Positions 33,242 through 41,844 of a DNA stretch of 64,000 nt are shown here, piece by piece. Made by a program: the position numbers and the translations under genes. The stretch spans positions 310,001-374,000 of the forward strand of contig NZ_VIJZ01000003.1 of the NCBI RefSeq assembly GCF_006874425.1. The letters are read 5' to 3'. The notes beneath the pieces were generated by a model that ran no database searches, was not told the origin of the DNA, and saw only the letters and a program-made list of their open reading frames with translations. This stretch comes from Paenibacillus ottowii (lineage in GTDB: Bacteria; Bacillota; Bacilli; Paenibacillales; Paenibacillaceae). The first letter of the stretch is position 1. Every line of letters starts with the position of its first letter.

Positions 33242-33342
33242 GGATATCCCCCTTGGGCCGAATGTCATTTGAAACTCGTTCAAATTTTATATTATCACTC
33301 TGTTCGACGAACGTGAAGCGGTTTCAATGGGGATATGTATAA

Positions 33343-33386
33343 AGGCTGCTCTCCCTGCTTTTAGCATCTGCGGGAGAAGACAGCCT
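33343..33386 (-). terminator. Possible terminator after the esterase gene
   Basis: AAGGCTG-CTCTCCC pairs with GGGAG-AAGACAGCCT around a 16-base loop; only a short T-run. Lies between the esterase stop (33447) and glpP start. Confidence 0.4.
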
Positions 33387-33446
33387 TATCCGTCAGAGGA
33401 CTCGATCAGATCACAAGGTGGGATCCTAGAATTGTTTTATACGAGA

Positions 33447-34400
33447 CTAGCCCTCAAACCCTTGGCGCAGCCACGAGGTAGCCAGCATGATCGCACCGCG
33501 CTTAGCTGCGGTTTCCGACAATGGGTTGAGCATCACAAAGTCATGGATGATGCCCTGAAAGCGTACAGCGGTCACATCTACCCCTGCTTCACGCAGCTTG
33601 TTCGCATAGGCTTCACCTTCATCCCGCAGCACATCGGCCTCGCCTGTAATAACCAGCGCACGCGGTAGCCCTTTGAGCTGGTCCATAGTGGCACGTAACG
33701 GGGACGCCGTGATTTGTGCTCGTTCGTTGGGATCCGTCGTATATTGATCCCAGAACCATTGCATCCCTTCACGGCTCAGGAAATACCCTGTGGCGAACTC
33801 ATGATATGATTCCGTATCAAAAGAAGCATCCGTCACCGGATAGAATAACAACTGCTGCCGAATAGCAGGACCACTGCGTTCTTTGGCCAGCAAAGTGACA
33901 GCTGCCGTCATGTTACCACCGACACTATCTCCGGCGATCGTCAACGTGTCGGGCTTCAGCCCATGCTCGCGCCCATGCTGTGCTACCCATTGAACGACCG
34001 CGTAAATCTCCTCAATCGCCGTCGGATATTTGGCTTCAGGTGACAAGCTGTATTCCGGGAATACAACGGCTGCCTGTGAGCCTACCGCCAGTTCACGAAT
34101 CAGTCGGTCATGCGTATGAGCGTTACCGAATACCCAGCCTGCTCCATGGATATAGACGATGACCGGGAGATCACCTGTCACCTGTTGCGGACGAACAATT
34201 CTAACCTTCACCTCACCGCCAGGACCACCTGGAATCGACAGATCCTCTAGGTCTGCCGCAGGTTTATCTGCTGGACCGGATTGAACCTCATTGACCGTTT
34301 CACGTCCTTTTTCAGGTCCCAAATCATACAAGAACGGAGGCTTGGCATTATCGTCTGCGAATTTTTGCGCTGCGGGCTCCAGCTGTACCTTTTTACTCAT
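33447..34400 (-). CDS. Alpha/beta hydrolase, hormone-sensitive-lipase-type esterase
   Basis: A 317-residue cytoplasmic esterase. YIHGAGWVFGNAHTHDRLI near residue 90 is the HGGG-type oxyanion motif (here HGAG), AGDSVGGNMTAAV near residue 160 is the nucleophile elbow GDSxGG, and DVLRDEGEAYANKLREAGV and GIIHDFVMLNPL supply the likely Asp and His. This is the family IV (HSL) esterase layout. Substrate unknown; short acyl esters are usual. It is divergent from the NAD(P)-binding protein at 34649 and may share the regulatory region with the 34556 palindrome. Confidence 0.87.
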   Translation of the reverse strand: MSKKVQLEPAAQKFADDNAKPPFLYDLGPEKGRETVNEVQSGPADKPAADLEDLSIPGGPGGEVKVRIVRPQQVTGDLPVIVYIHGAGWVFGNAHTHDRLIRELAVGSQAAVVFPEYSLSPEAKYPTAIEEIYAVVQWVAQHGREHGLKPDTLTIAGDSVGGNMTAAVTLLAKERSGPAIRQQLLFYPVTDASFDTESYHEFATGYFLSREGMQWFWDQYTTDPNERAQITASPLRATMDQLKGLPRALVITGEADVLRDEGEAYANKLREAGVDVTAVRFQGIIHDFVMLNPLSETAAKRGAIMLATSWLRQGFEG

Positions 34401-34537
34401 ATCGTTTCACTCTTCCTTTCTTATCTGCGTTCTATATCGTTCCAATATGCTTTAAATGTACTCATTGCGTTCACCTTATATTTAAACGAGTTCCTCTCTT
34501 TCCAATCGGAGGACCTTATTTTGCCCAACAGAAGAGC

Positions 34538-34574
34538 TTGACTTTTATTTTATATTGTAACTATAATAGTTACA
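34538..34574 (+). promoter_or_regulatory. Promoter with overlapping perfect palindromic operator
   Basis: TTGACT (34538-34543), 18-base spacer, TATAAT (34562-34567). The 19-base perfect palindrome TGTAACTATAATAGTTACA covers 34556-34574 and includes the -10 box. It resembles HxlR/YodB-type or MarR-type operators. About 75 bases upstream of the NAD(P)-binding gene. Confidence 0.7.
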
Positions 34575-34648
34575 TATTTAAGTTCAAGGATGAACACGCA
34601 GTTAAAGAAGTGAATTTCTAAATCATATTTATAGGAGGATATACTATT

Positions 34649-35284
34649 ATGAAAATTGCAGTTATTGGTGCAGGCGGTAAAGCGGGAAGTAACATCGCAA
34701 AAGAAGCATTAGACAGAGGCCATGAAGTCACCGCCATCGTGCGTGACCCGGCTAAAGTAACGGACAAGCGTGCTGCTGTAGTACAAAAGGACGTTTTTGA
34801 TCTGAAAACAGATGATCTGAAGGGTTTTGACGTTGTTGTTAATGCTTTTGCCGCTCCATTCGGACAAGAGCATCTGCATGTAGATGCAGGTAATGTACTG
34901 ATTGAGGCTCTCCGCCATGTGTCCGGTACTCGCCTGATTGTCGTAGGTGGTGCAGGTAGCTTGTTTACGGATGAGTCCCAGACACTCTTGGTCAAGGATA
35001 CTCCTGGTTTCCCTGATTTTGTATATCCAACGGCTCATAACCAAGGAAAAAATCTGGACATTCTACGCGGTACCAGCGACCTGAACTGGACGTTCATTAG
35101 TCCCTCCGCGGAATTCGCTCTCGGCAAACGTACAGGCTCTTACCAAGTGGGCAAGGACACACTGCTGGTTAATTCCAAAGGTGCAAGCTATGTCAGCTAT
35201 GAGGATTATGCTGTTGCCGTAGTAGACGAAATTGAAAAACCACAACATCTGAATCAACGCTTCACTGTCGTATCCGAGTCCTAA
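34649..35284 (+). CDS. NAD(P)-binding oxidoreductase, NmrA/YwnB-like
   Basis: A 211-residue Rossmann-fold protein (MKIAVIGAGGKAGSNIAKEA: the GxxGxxG nucleotide-binding site at residues 7-13). DVVVNAFAAPFGQ and RLIVVGGAGSLFTDE are typical of the small YwnB/BVR-B-like atypical SDR group that often reduces flavin or quinone-type compounds. GGAGGATAT precedes the ATG. A promoter with a palindromic operator over the -10 box lies upstream, so it is probably inducible, perhaps by redox or electrophile stress; that is inference from the operator type. Confidence 0.82.
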   Translation: MKIAVIGAGGKAGSNIAKEALDRGHEVTAIVRDPAKVTDKRAAVVQKDVFDLKTDDLKGFDVVVNAFAAPFGQEHLHVDAGNVLIEALRHVSGTRLIVVGGAGSLFTDESQTLLVKDTPGFPDFVYPTAHNQGKNLDILRGTSDLNWTFISPSAEFALGKRTGSYQVGKDTLLVNSKGASYVSYEDYAVAVVDEIEKPQHLNQRFTVVSES

Positions 35285-35316
35285 TTCTGCAGCTGAACCA
35301 AACATTCCAACATAAA

Positions 35317-35370
35317 AAGACCCTTCTGGTTCACTTTCCATCCTGCTTGGAAAATGATCCTGAAGGGTCT
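35317..35370. terminator. Terminator between convergent genes
   Basis: AAGACCCTTC (about 35317-35326) pairs with GAAGGGTCTT (35362-35371), with additional inner pairing TTTCCA/TGGAAA. Confidence 0.6.
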
Positions 35371-35397
35371 TACTGTAGGTCTAGTCCGTCCAATCTT

Positions 35398-36207
35398 CTA
35401 CTTTTCAACTTGAATTACAGTCTTCCGATCACTAAAGCATAGCTTAAGAACTGGAGGTGCAGCCAACGTCGTCAAAATAACGGCAATGATAACTGATGTA
35501 AAATACTGCTGTACCAGCAGACCCGTCTGCAACCCGGTGGTTAAGCCAATGCTGACAAAAAATACAGGCACAAAGATGGAATAGGCGATGGGCTCCACCT
35601 TTTCTTCTACAACCTGCTTAAAGCTTGTTTGCGAAATGGCAATCCCGGCAGCAAAAGCTCCGATAATACCCGCCATACCCATCAAATCTGCAAAATACGC
35701 AAAACCGAAGCAAATAACCAAAGCAGCCGTAATCACAGCTTCTGTCACTTTGAGAGGGGCAAGTATTTTCATAATCCATGGAACAACGAACCAGCCACCC
35801 AGAATAGCTACCACGAAGAAGATCAGCTTCTTGCCAACAAGAAGTCCCAGCGAGGTTTGCCCACCCATGCCGAATATACTCATCACTACCGCAAGCAGCA
35901 CTACGACAAGCACATCATCCAGTACGGCTGCGCCCAAAATGGTCGAACCTTCTCGAGTATTCAGCTTGTTCATATCCTTGAGCACCTGCACCGTAATGCT
36001 TACGGGAGTAGCACTCAAGACAATCCCCAGAAACCATCCTTCAAATCCAAAGGCTTCACCAACTCCAAAACCACAGAGCAACGGCAAAATATGTGTCTGA
36101 CCTGAAAAGAACAACGCACAAATAAAAAGGGGAACCCGAAATATAGCACAGGTTCCCCTAAAAAAGACATAAAGGAGCCTTGGTGATAGGCTCCTCGGGT
36201 AGTTCAT
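35398..36207 (-). pseudogene. 5'-truncated CPA2 sodium/proton antiporter
   Basis: The open frame encodes 269 residues. From about residue 38 it aligns with CPA2 cation/proton antiporters (GFEGWFLGIVLSATPVSITV, KLNTREGSTILGAAVLDDVL, GMAGIIGAFAAGIAISQTSF). These proteins normally have 380-400 residues, so the first three or four membrane helices are missing. The first 37 codons (MNYPRSLSPRLLYVFFRGTC) are not antiporter-like, have no ribosome binding site, and overlap two hairpins (36129-36158 and 36172-36195), one of them a good terminator. A strong promoter (36262-36290) lies upstream. The gene is probably a remnant whose 5' end was replaced by a leader from another gene. Confidence 0.65.
36129..36158 (-). 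terminator. Terminator inside the truncated antiporter frame
   Basis: GGGGAACC / GGTTCCCC 8-bp stem followed on the minus strand by TTTTTATTTG. A second hairpin AGGAGCCT/AGGCTCCT at 36172-36195 precedes it. Confidence 0.65.
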
Positions 36208-36261
36208 CTATTCATTTGATGTTGTCGGCCATACTTGCACAAACAAGTAATTTTATCTTTT

Positions 36262-36290
36262 AATTATATCTTTTCTGCAAGCCCATGTAA
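36262..36290 (-). promoter_or_regulatory. Sigma-A-like promoter
   Basis: Minus strand TTTACA (36285-36290), 17-base spacer, TATAAT (36262-36267). It points toward the hairpins and truncated antiporter. Confidence 0.6.
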
Positions 36291-36300
36291 ACGTATGGTG

Positions 36301-36897
36301 TCAACTTTCTGCTTTTTCTACATACCGTGCACAGTATTCATGATCCAACATGCTCATCAAAATGGAATCATGGTATTGATGATTGTAGAATAAAGCATCC
36401 CGCTGCACACCTTCACGCTTAAAGCCTACTTTTTCATAGCAGCGAATGGCTCGTTCATTAAAATCAAATACATTCAGCTCAATCCGATGCAGGTTACAAA
36501 CACCGAACCCATAGCCCAGCATGAGTACAAGCGCTTCGGTGCCATAGCCTTTCCCCTGATTTCCTTGCTCATTGATCGCAATACGGATGTTGGCGCTGCG
36601 ATTCAGGCTGTCCATATCTTGCAGCGCAATATCGCCGATGACACGATCATCCTCCTGAAGTGCAATGAGCAACAGCAGGCTGGAGGTATCCTGCCCTTTA
36701 GCTTCAATATAACGGGCAATTTGCTCCTTGGTAAAGCTTCGCTGTGTGCCCGTCAGCCTCCGTACTTCCTGATGGAACAATGTATTGTAGTATAACTCGG
36801 TGTCCTCCACGTTAATGGGACGCAGGTATACCCGTGATCCTTCAAGCAATCGTGCCACAGGCGTTACGGACGAAGAATTTTGAGTCAACTCGATCAC
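36301..36897 (-). CDS. GNAT acetyltransferase, RimJ/RimL-like
   Basis: A 198-residue acetyltransferase. VYLRPINVEDTELYYNTLFH begins the fold; NIRIAINEQGNQGKGYGTEA holds the acetyl-CoA pyrophosphate loop (Q/RxxGxG/A); LHRIELNVFDFNERAIRCYE and KVGFKREGVQRDALFYN are the RimJ/RimL-type end. Such enzymes acetylate N-terminal or side-chain amines, or small amines. It is 49 bases downstream of the MFS gene end on the other side of a gap and stands between unrelated genes. Substrate unknown. Confidence 0.88.
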   Translation of the reverse strand: MIELTQNSSSVTPVARLLEGSRVYLRPINVEDTELYYNTLFHQEVRRLTGTQRSFTKEQIARYIEAKGQDTSSLLLLIALQEDDRVIGDIALQDMDSLNRSANIRIAINEQGNQGKGYGTEALVLMLGYGFGVCNLHRIELNVFDFNERAIRCYEKVGFKREGVQRDALFYNHQYHDSILMSMLDHEYCARYVEKAES

Positions 36898-36946
36898 TCC
36901 TATGCTAAAATATAAAAATTTAAATTTCTATAATGGAAGCAAACGA

Positions 36947-38308
36947 TTACGCCAGGTCGGCATTTTGTTCAGCAGAAGGGATGGGATCAGCGAGAGACTC
37001 CCGCCAAATTACGGATTGAAGCAGTAGTCCTGCTAAGCCCAGGATTCCTACGGTCATGCCGATCCAGACAAAAGCCGTCCCCGCCCCTGCTATTCGGATC
37101 AATACTCCCCCGGCAAGCGGCGAAATAACCATGATCGCTCCAATGACGGTACTTTGAATACCGAAGACACGTCCCACCATATCAGCAGGGGTTTTGGCTT
37201 GTAATATGTAATTCTGGGTGATAATGTACAGCCCGTTCCCCACACCTAGCATAGCCCCGATCGCAAGCAGTACGGGGAGTCCTGTCCCGGGTTGCGCCCA
37301 GCCTAAAGCGGCAATCGCTCCGCCAACCAGCACATACCCTCCGCCGAGTCCCCAGCCTGCGCTTACACGATTCAGGTGATTCAGCACAAGCATACAGCCG
37401 ACTGCGCCAGCACCTATAGCTGAAACCAGCCAACCGAGCAGCGATTCGTTGCCCGGGGCGAGCACGCGCAGCAACGTAGGGAACTGGTAGTCGATCATAA
37501 GAATGGCGATCAAGCCGAACAGTCCGAATATGAGCGTGTGCAACAGCATTCGACTGCGCCAGAGGAATGCCCAGCCTTCCCGCCACTGGCTGATAAAACG
37601 AGATGCGCGAGCAGGCTCTGCCTGCATCTTGGCATCATCAGCCTCATGCGCTGTAAGCGATGCCGACTTTCCTGGCTGCTCGTCAGCAAGCGCTTGCTGG
37701 TCCGGGCTGGCCAGCGCCGGACCGATGCCACGCAGCGGCAAGAGCAGCAGGCCGGAGCAGAGACGCAGCAGTGCATTCAAGATGATGCATGCTTGCGGGG
37801 ACAGCACAGCCAAGGTCATGGCGCCCAGCAAGGGCCCCGCGACTTTGGAGGCCTGATTGACCAGTCCGTTCAGTGAGGTTGCACGGAAAAGGTCGCTACT
37901 GGCGACTACTGTACGGGTCAAGCCTTGCTGTGACGGCATTTGGAATACACCAGCCGCTGCGCGCAAACCGAGCAAAGGCAACAGCCACGCCGGACCTGGG
38001 ACGGCGAGAATCGCCAGCGTCAGTAAGGCGATAGCTGCATCGCAGATGATCATCAGCCGCGCCTTCTGTACCCGGTCGGCTAACGTACCTGCAATAGAAC
38101 CGAGCAGCAGACCCGGCAGGGCCATGACTACCGGAATCAGCGCAATCAGCATGGGGTCGGCTTCCCAGCGGTAAGCAACCAGCACCTGAATGGCGATAGC
38201 ATCAAACCAATCGCCAAAGGAAGCAGCCGTATGGGCCGCAAACATCCGCCGAAAACGACCATTACGCCAAATACTGGGCGTGGATTGCAACTCTTTCTCT
38301 TCCTTCAT
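36947..38308 (-). CDS. MFS transporter, EntS-like (MFS_3)
   Basis: A 453-residue membrane protein with about twelve hydrophobic segments. It starts FRRMFAAHTAASFGDWFDAI, and IAGTLADRVQKARLMIICDA is the MFS loop 2-3 motif (GxxxDRxxR). A hydrophilic central loop of about 40 residues (LASPDQQALADEQPGKSAS region) divides the two halves, typical of the MFS_3/enterobactin-exporter or macrolide-efflux group. Its start is 92 bases downstream of the winged-helix regulator stop; it may be in one transcript with the regulator and the CynX-type transporter. Substrate unknown; export is likely. Confidence 0.83.
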   Translation of the reverse strand: MKEEKELQSTPSIWRNGRFRRMFAAHTAASFGDWFDAIAIQVLVAYRWEADPMLIALIPVVMALPGLLLGSIAGTLADRVQKARLMIICDAAIALLTLAILAVPGPAWLLPLLGLRAAAGVFQMPSQQGLTRTVVASSDLFRATSLNGLVNQASKVAGPLLGAMTLAVLSPQACIILNALLRLCSGLLLLPLRGIGPALASPDQQALADEQPGKSASLTAHEADDAKMQAEPARASRFISQWREGWAFLWRSRMLLHTLIFGLFGLIAILMIDYQFPTLLRVLAPGNESLLGWLVSAIGAGAVGCMLVLNHLNRVSAGWGLGGGYVLVGGAIAALGWAQPGTGLPVLLAIGAMLGVGNGLYIITQNYILQAKTPADMVGRVFGIQSTVIGAIMVISPLAGGVLIRIAGAGTAFVWIGMTVGILGLAGLLLQSVIWRESLADPIPSAEQNADLA

Positions 38309-38400
38309 TTCTATTCACCCTGCTCTCATTTTCTGCTTCATTAGCAATAAGAACATTCTAGCGGGTCTTTATCAGAGGAAAATCAGACAGCTAAAAAAAG

Positions 38401-39552
38401 TCAGGCCACAGAAAGGATCTGCTCCAGCCAGCGCTTTAGCGCCGAACGATGCAGTGTCAAACAATTGTCCCGGTCAAGCTGATCGTATTGAGCCGCATAC
38501 TTCTCTTCCAGCATGGGATATGGGCCGCAAAGCTTCAAGAAACTGCGAATTTGACTAACCGCTTTGATTTTTAGCAGTTCCTGTTTCGCCATATCAAGAG
38601 TGCCCAGTCCCTCATCCATGAGCCGCTCAGCGTTGTCCACATCTCCAGTACGCAACAGCATAAGTCCACGCAGCATGCGATAACGGCCCAGTTCGCGCAA
38701 ATACGGAGCCACCGACAGCATGCCTTCCAGACGATCAGACAGTTCAGCAACCTTTTCCATATGATTGGCAACCAGATGCATGTACATCTCCATCAGCGCA
38801 ACCGGCATCACAAATTTATCGAGATCATCCCGCTCCATGATCATGAAGGTCAATGGCAGGCCTTCCTGTGCGCGTTCTGGTTGTCCATGTTCCACATAAG
38901 CCTCCAGAATATTGAGGATGCGCAATTCCCGCTCTTGGTCACTGGACAGCAATCCGCTGGTGAACGCACGTTCACAAAGGGCTAACCCGTGATCCGTAAC
39001 CGCTGCTGTGCCTGTATATAGCAGCAGCATCCAATACAAACGGTCTGCGGGTGCAAAATCCTCTCGCTTTAAAAACCAAGACACATCCGCCTGCACAAAA
39101 CGGATATACATTTGATAATAGGCCGACATTTGGAAACCCAGCTGTTCCTGCTGTTCAGCTAGTGCTACGATGGAATCTCCCTGCCCCAACAGGTGATACT
39201 TTCGGAAAAGTCCATGAACGGCGTCCTGCACTTCCTGATCGTGCAAAGAAGGATGATTCCGTGGTTGTATGTCAGTCAGGGTCAAGCTGTAGCCATACCC
39301 TCTAACCGTATGAATACGAAGTCCAGTCCATGCCTTAAGTTTTTTGCGCAATCTGTAGATATGATCATCCACGGTACGCTCCACTGGATATTCCAGCGGC
39401 CACACACGATCCAGCAGTTGTTCCCGGGTGAACACCTGATTCCGGTTATCGTATAGGAAGCGCAGCAACGCAAACTCTTTAGCCAACAACATAACACGAT
39501 CTGCATTATAGACCACGCTATAGCCATCTGCATCAAATTGCAGCCTGATCAT
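38401..39552 (-). CDS. Winged-helix (OmpR-type) regulator with helical repeat C-terminus
   Basis: A 383-residue protein. Residues 1-95 are an OmpR/PhoB-type DNA-binding domain (LLAKEFALLRFLYDNRNQVF, REQLLDRVWPLEYPVERTVD, DDHIYRLRKKLKAWTGLRIH, TVRGYGYSL). There is no receiver domain. The remaining 280 residues are helical, TPR-like pairs (LYWMLLLYTGTAAVTDHGLA, LRILNILEAYVEHGQPERAQ, YRMLRGLMLLRTGDVDNAER), as in SARP/BTAD-type regulators. The start at 39552 (MIRLQFDADGYSV) has GGAGG upstream and overlaps the end of the MFS gene by 20 bases, so expression is coupled. It may control one or both flanking transporters. Confidence 0.78.
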   Translation of the reverse strand: MIRLQFDADGYSVVYNADRVMLLAKEFALLRFLYDNRNQVFTREQLLDRVWPLEYPVERTVDDHIYRLRKKLKAWTGLRIHTVRGYGYSLTLTDIQPRNHPSLHDQEVQDAVHGLFRKYHLLGQGDSIVALAEQQEQLGFQMSAYYQMYIRFVQADVSWFLKREDFAPADRLYWMLLLYTGTAAVTDHGLALCERAFTSGLLSSDQERELRILNILEAYVEHGQPERAQEGLPLTFMIMERDDLDKFVMPVALMEMYMHLVANHMEKVAELSDRLEGMLSVAPYLRELGRYRMLRGLMLLRTGDVDNAERLMDEGLGTLDMAKQELLKIKAVSQIRSFLKLCGPYPMLEEKYAAQYDQLDRDNCLTLHRSALKRWLEQILSVA

Positions 39553-40771
39553 CCACCTCGCCTCCGACATATCGTTTCTTGGCTGCACCCAGGCCTATAA
39601 ACATAAGCAGCACACTCAGGCACAAGAGTAAAAGCAGCGGAATTGTCCAGCCCTGTGTCGCATCATGCAAATAACCGAATAGTGTCGGTCCTGTCGCTGC
39701 CAGCAAATAACCAAAGGATTGCGCCATACCTGACAGTTCTGCGGCCTGCTGCGGTGTCCGGGTCCGCAAATTAAAGAACATCATGACTAGCGGGAAAGCA
39801 AAACCACCTGCTATTCCAATACAAATAACCCAAACCACACTCCACTGTGTAGCCCCGAGCAGAAATCCACCCAGACCGATAAAATAGAGCACTGCCATAA
39901 TCAGAACCAATAGCCGCTGATCCTTCACTCGCGCCGCCCAAATAGGAACAATAAAAGTAAATGGCATTTGTGAAAATTGCAGCACAGACAGCATCCATCC
40001 CGCAGTCTCTGAATCCATTCCCTGTCCGCTCATCATTTCGGGAAACCAGGCAGCAGGAACATAGAAGAGAGCAGATTGCAGCCCCATGAACAGCGTCACC
40101 TTCCATGCCAAAGACGATTTATACACATTCACCGTTCGGGCGGATACTACCGCTTGATTAGCTGTTCGGCGCACCTTAAGAAGCTGGGGCACCCAGAGTA
40201 AAATACCTACGACGCCAATAATCGCCCAGATCCCTAAAGCACCACGCCAGCCCATTCCTCCATTCAGAGCCAGCGGTATACTCAGACCGGATGCTGTTGC
40301 AGCGACCACATTCATGGATACGGAATATACGCCGGTCATCAGGCCGCTATTGCGAGGGAACTCTTCTTTGATCAAGCTGGGCAGCAAAACATTGCACACA
40401 GCAATAGCCAGTCCCAGCATCGCAGTCCCGACAAATAATGCAGTCACCCCCAACGTCGAGCGCACCACAATACCTGCGGTCAACAGCAGCAAGGCTGCAA
40501 AAATAACAAGCGGCGACCCGAAGCGGCGCGACAGTTGGGCTACAAAAGGCGACAACAGTGCAAAAGCAAGCAGCGGTAATGTCGTTAACAGACCACTTAG
40601 TGTATTTGAAATATGCAAAGAATCCTTAATCAAACCGATAAGAGGTCCTACCGAAGTAATCGAGGCGCGCAGATTGGCACCTACCAGGATGATCCCTACG
40701 GCTAGCAGCCAAGGACCGGCATGCCACAAAGATTTGTATAGCAAGGCTCGTTGGTGTTGCTGTGAACTCAT
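39533..40771 (-). CDS. MFS transporter, CynX/NimT family
   Basis: A 412-residue 12-helix transporter. WLLAVGIILVGANLRASITS, GPLIGLIKDSLHISNTLSGL and LTTLPLLAFALLSPFVAQLS are typical of the CynX/NimT/YycB group (cyanate, nitroimidazole or similar small-molecule transport). The start at 40771 (MSSQQHQRALLYKSL) follows GGAGAATGGAGAG; a longer frame to 40843 lacks support. It overlaps the downstream regulator gene by 20 bases. Substrate unknown. Confidence 0.85.
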   Translation of the reverse strand: MSSQQHQRALLYKSLWHAGPWLLAVGIILVGANLRASITSVGPLIGLIKDSLHISNTLSGLLTTLPLLAFALLSPFVAQLSRRFGSPLVIFAALLLLTAGIVVRSTLGVTALFVGTAMLGLAIAVCNVLLPSLIKEEFPRNSGLMTGVYSVSMNVVAATASGLSIPLALNGGMGWRGALGIWAIIGVVGILLWVPQLLKVRRTANQAVVSARTVNVYKSSLAWKVTLFMGLQSALFYVPAAWFPEMMSGQGMDSETAGWMLSVLQFSQMPFTFIVPIWAARVKDQRLLVLIMAVLYFIGLGGFLLGATQWSVVWVICIGIAGGFAFPLVMMFFNLRTRTPQQAAELSGMAQSFGYLLAATGPTLFGYLHDATQGWTIPLLLLLCLSVLLMFIGLGAAKKRYVGGEVDDQAAI

Positions 40772-40952
40772 CTCTCCATTCTCCAATCTATCTGTGTTAT
40801 GCTCAAAGGCTCCAACCAAGTGTAACGGCTGGAGCCTAGGCAATTTTTTATCTCATTAAATTATAAAGGCATTCGTGCCATATGCATAGGACGGAATCGA
40901 CATGGCATCCCAAATCTTCATGTACAGCTTAACGCTTCATCATGCAAAAAAA

Positions 40953-40984
40953 CTGCCTAAAAGGACGAATTCCTTTTGAGGCAG
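40953..40984 (-). terminator. Terminator of the kduI-kdgA-kduD operon
   Basis: CTGCCT(C/A)AAAAGGA arms (40953-40965 and 40971-40984) around a 5-base loop, followed on the minus strand by seven T. Confidence 0.8.
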
Positions 40985-41019
40985 CTTTCAGTCCATGACT
41001 TATATGTGGTCAGCGCTGC

Positions 41020-41796
41020 TTAACGTACCAGCCAGCCGCCATCCACCGCCAAGATATGACCGTTCATGTAGTCCGAACCCTGACTGGCGAGGAAAACAAC
41101 AACCCCCATCAGATCAGACGGATCGCCCCAACGACCCGCAGGAATACGCGACAAGATTTCTTGATTGCGGTTTTCATCCGCACGAATTGGAGCGGTATTC
41201 GCCGTAGCAATGTAACCAGGAGCAATCGCGTTAATCTGAATGTTATGAACCGCCAGCTCGTTTGCGAATGCCTTGGTCAAGCCAGCTACTGCATGCTTGC
41301 TTGCTGTATAAGGCGGAACGAACTTGCCGCCCTGGAAAGCAAGCATAGAAGCGACATTGATAATCTTCCCGCTTTTTTGCTCTACCATTATCTTCGCCAC
41401 TTCTTGGCTCAAATGGTATACAGCATTCAGGTTGATTTCCATAACAGCGTCCCAATCTTCGTCTTTATACTCCAGCAGAGGAGCGCGGCGAATCGTACCC
41501 GCATTATTGACAAGGATATCAATTTTGCCAAATTCCTTGATGCACTCTTCTACAAGCTTTTTAAGGGATGCTTTTTCAGTTAGGTCGGCTTGGTGAAAGG
41601 CAAACTTCACACCCGTCGGCTCCAGCAGACGTCTTGTTTCTTCATAATCATCATTGTTAGCTACAATGAACAGGTTTGCGCCTGCTTTGGCCAAAGCTAC
41701 GGAGTATCCTTGACCCAAACCAGTGTTGCCTCCTGTTACAATCGCTGTTTTACCTTTGAGACTGAAAAAATCCAATGAAAAATGGTCCAGACCCAT
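41020..41796 (-). CDS. kduD: 2-dehydro-3-deoxy-D-gluconate 5-dehydrogenase
   Basis: A 258-residue short-chain dehydrogenase. It converts 2,5-diketo-3-deoxygluconate to 2-keto-3-deoxygluconate (KDG) with NAD(P)H in pectin/hexuronate breakdown. Nucleotide motif TAIVTGGNTGLGQGYSVALA, NNAGTIRR (NNAG), and the catalytic YTASKHAV (YxxxK) are all present; PAGRWGDPSDLMGVVVFLAS is the KduD-type end. The start at 41796 has GGAGG 7 bases upstream; an in-frame ATG at 41817 is less likely. It is last in the operon after kduI and kdgA. Confidence 0.92.
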   Translation of the reverse strand: MGLDHFSLDFFSLKGKTAIVTGGNTGLGQGYSVALAKAGANLFIVANNDDYEETRRLLEPTGVKFAFHQADLTEKASLKKLVEECIKEFGKIDILVNNAGTIRRAPLLEYKDEDWDAVMEINLNAVYHLSQEVAKIMVEQKSGKIINVASMLAFQGGKFVPPYTASKHAVAGLTKAFANELAVHNIQINAIAPGYIATANTAPIRADENRNQEILSRIPAGRWGDPSDLMGVVVFLASQGSDYMNGHILAVDGGWLVR

Positions 41797-41844
41797 GCCT
41801 ACGCCTCCATCACACATTAGTATAAAACCTATATTTTCTGAAGC

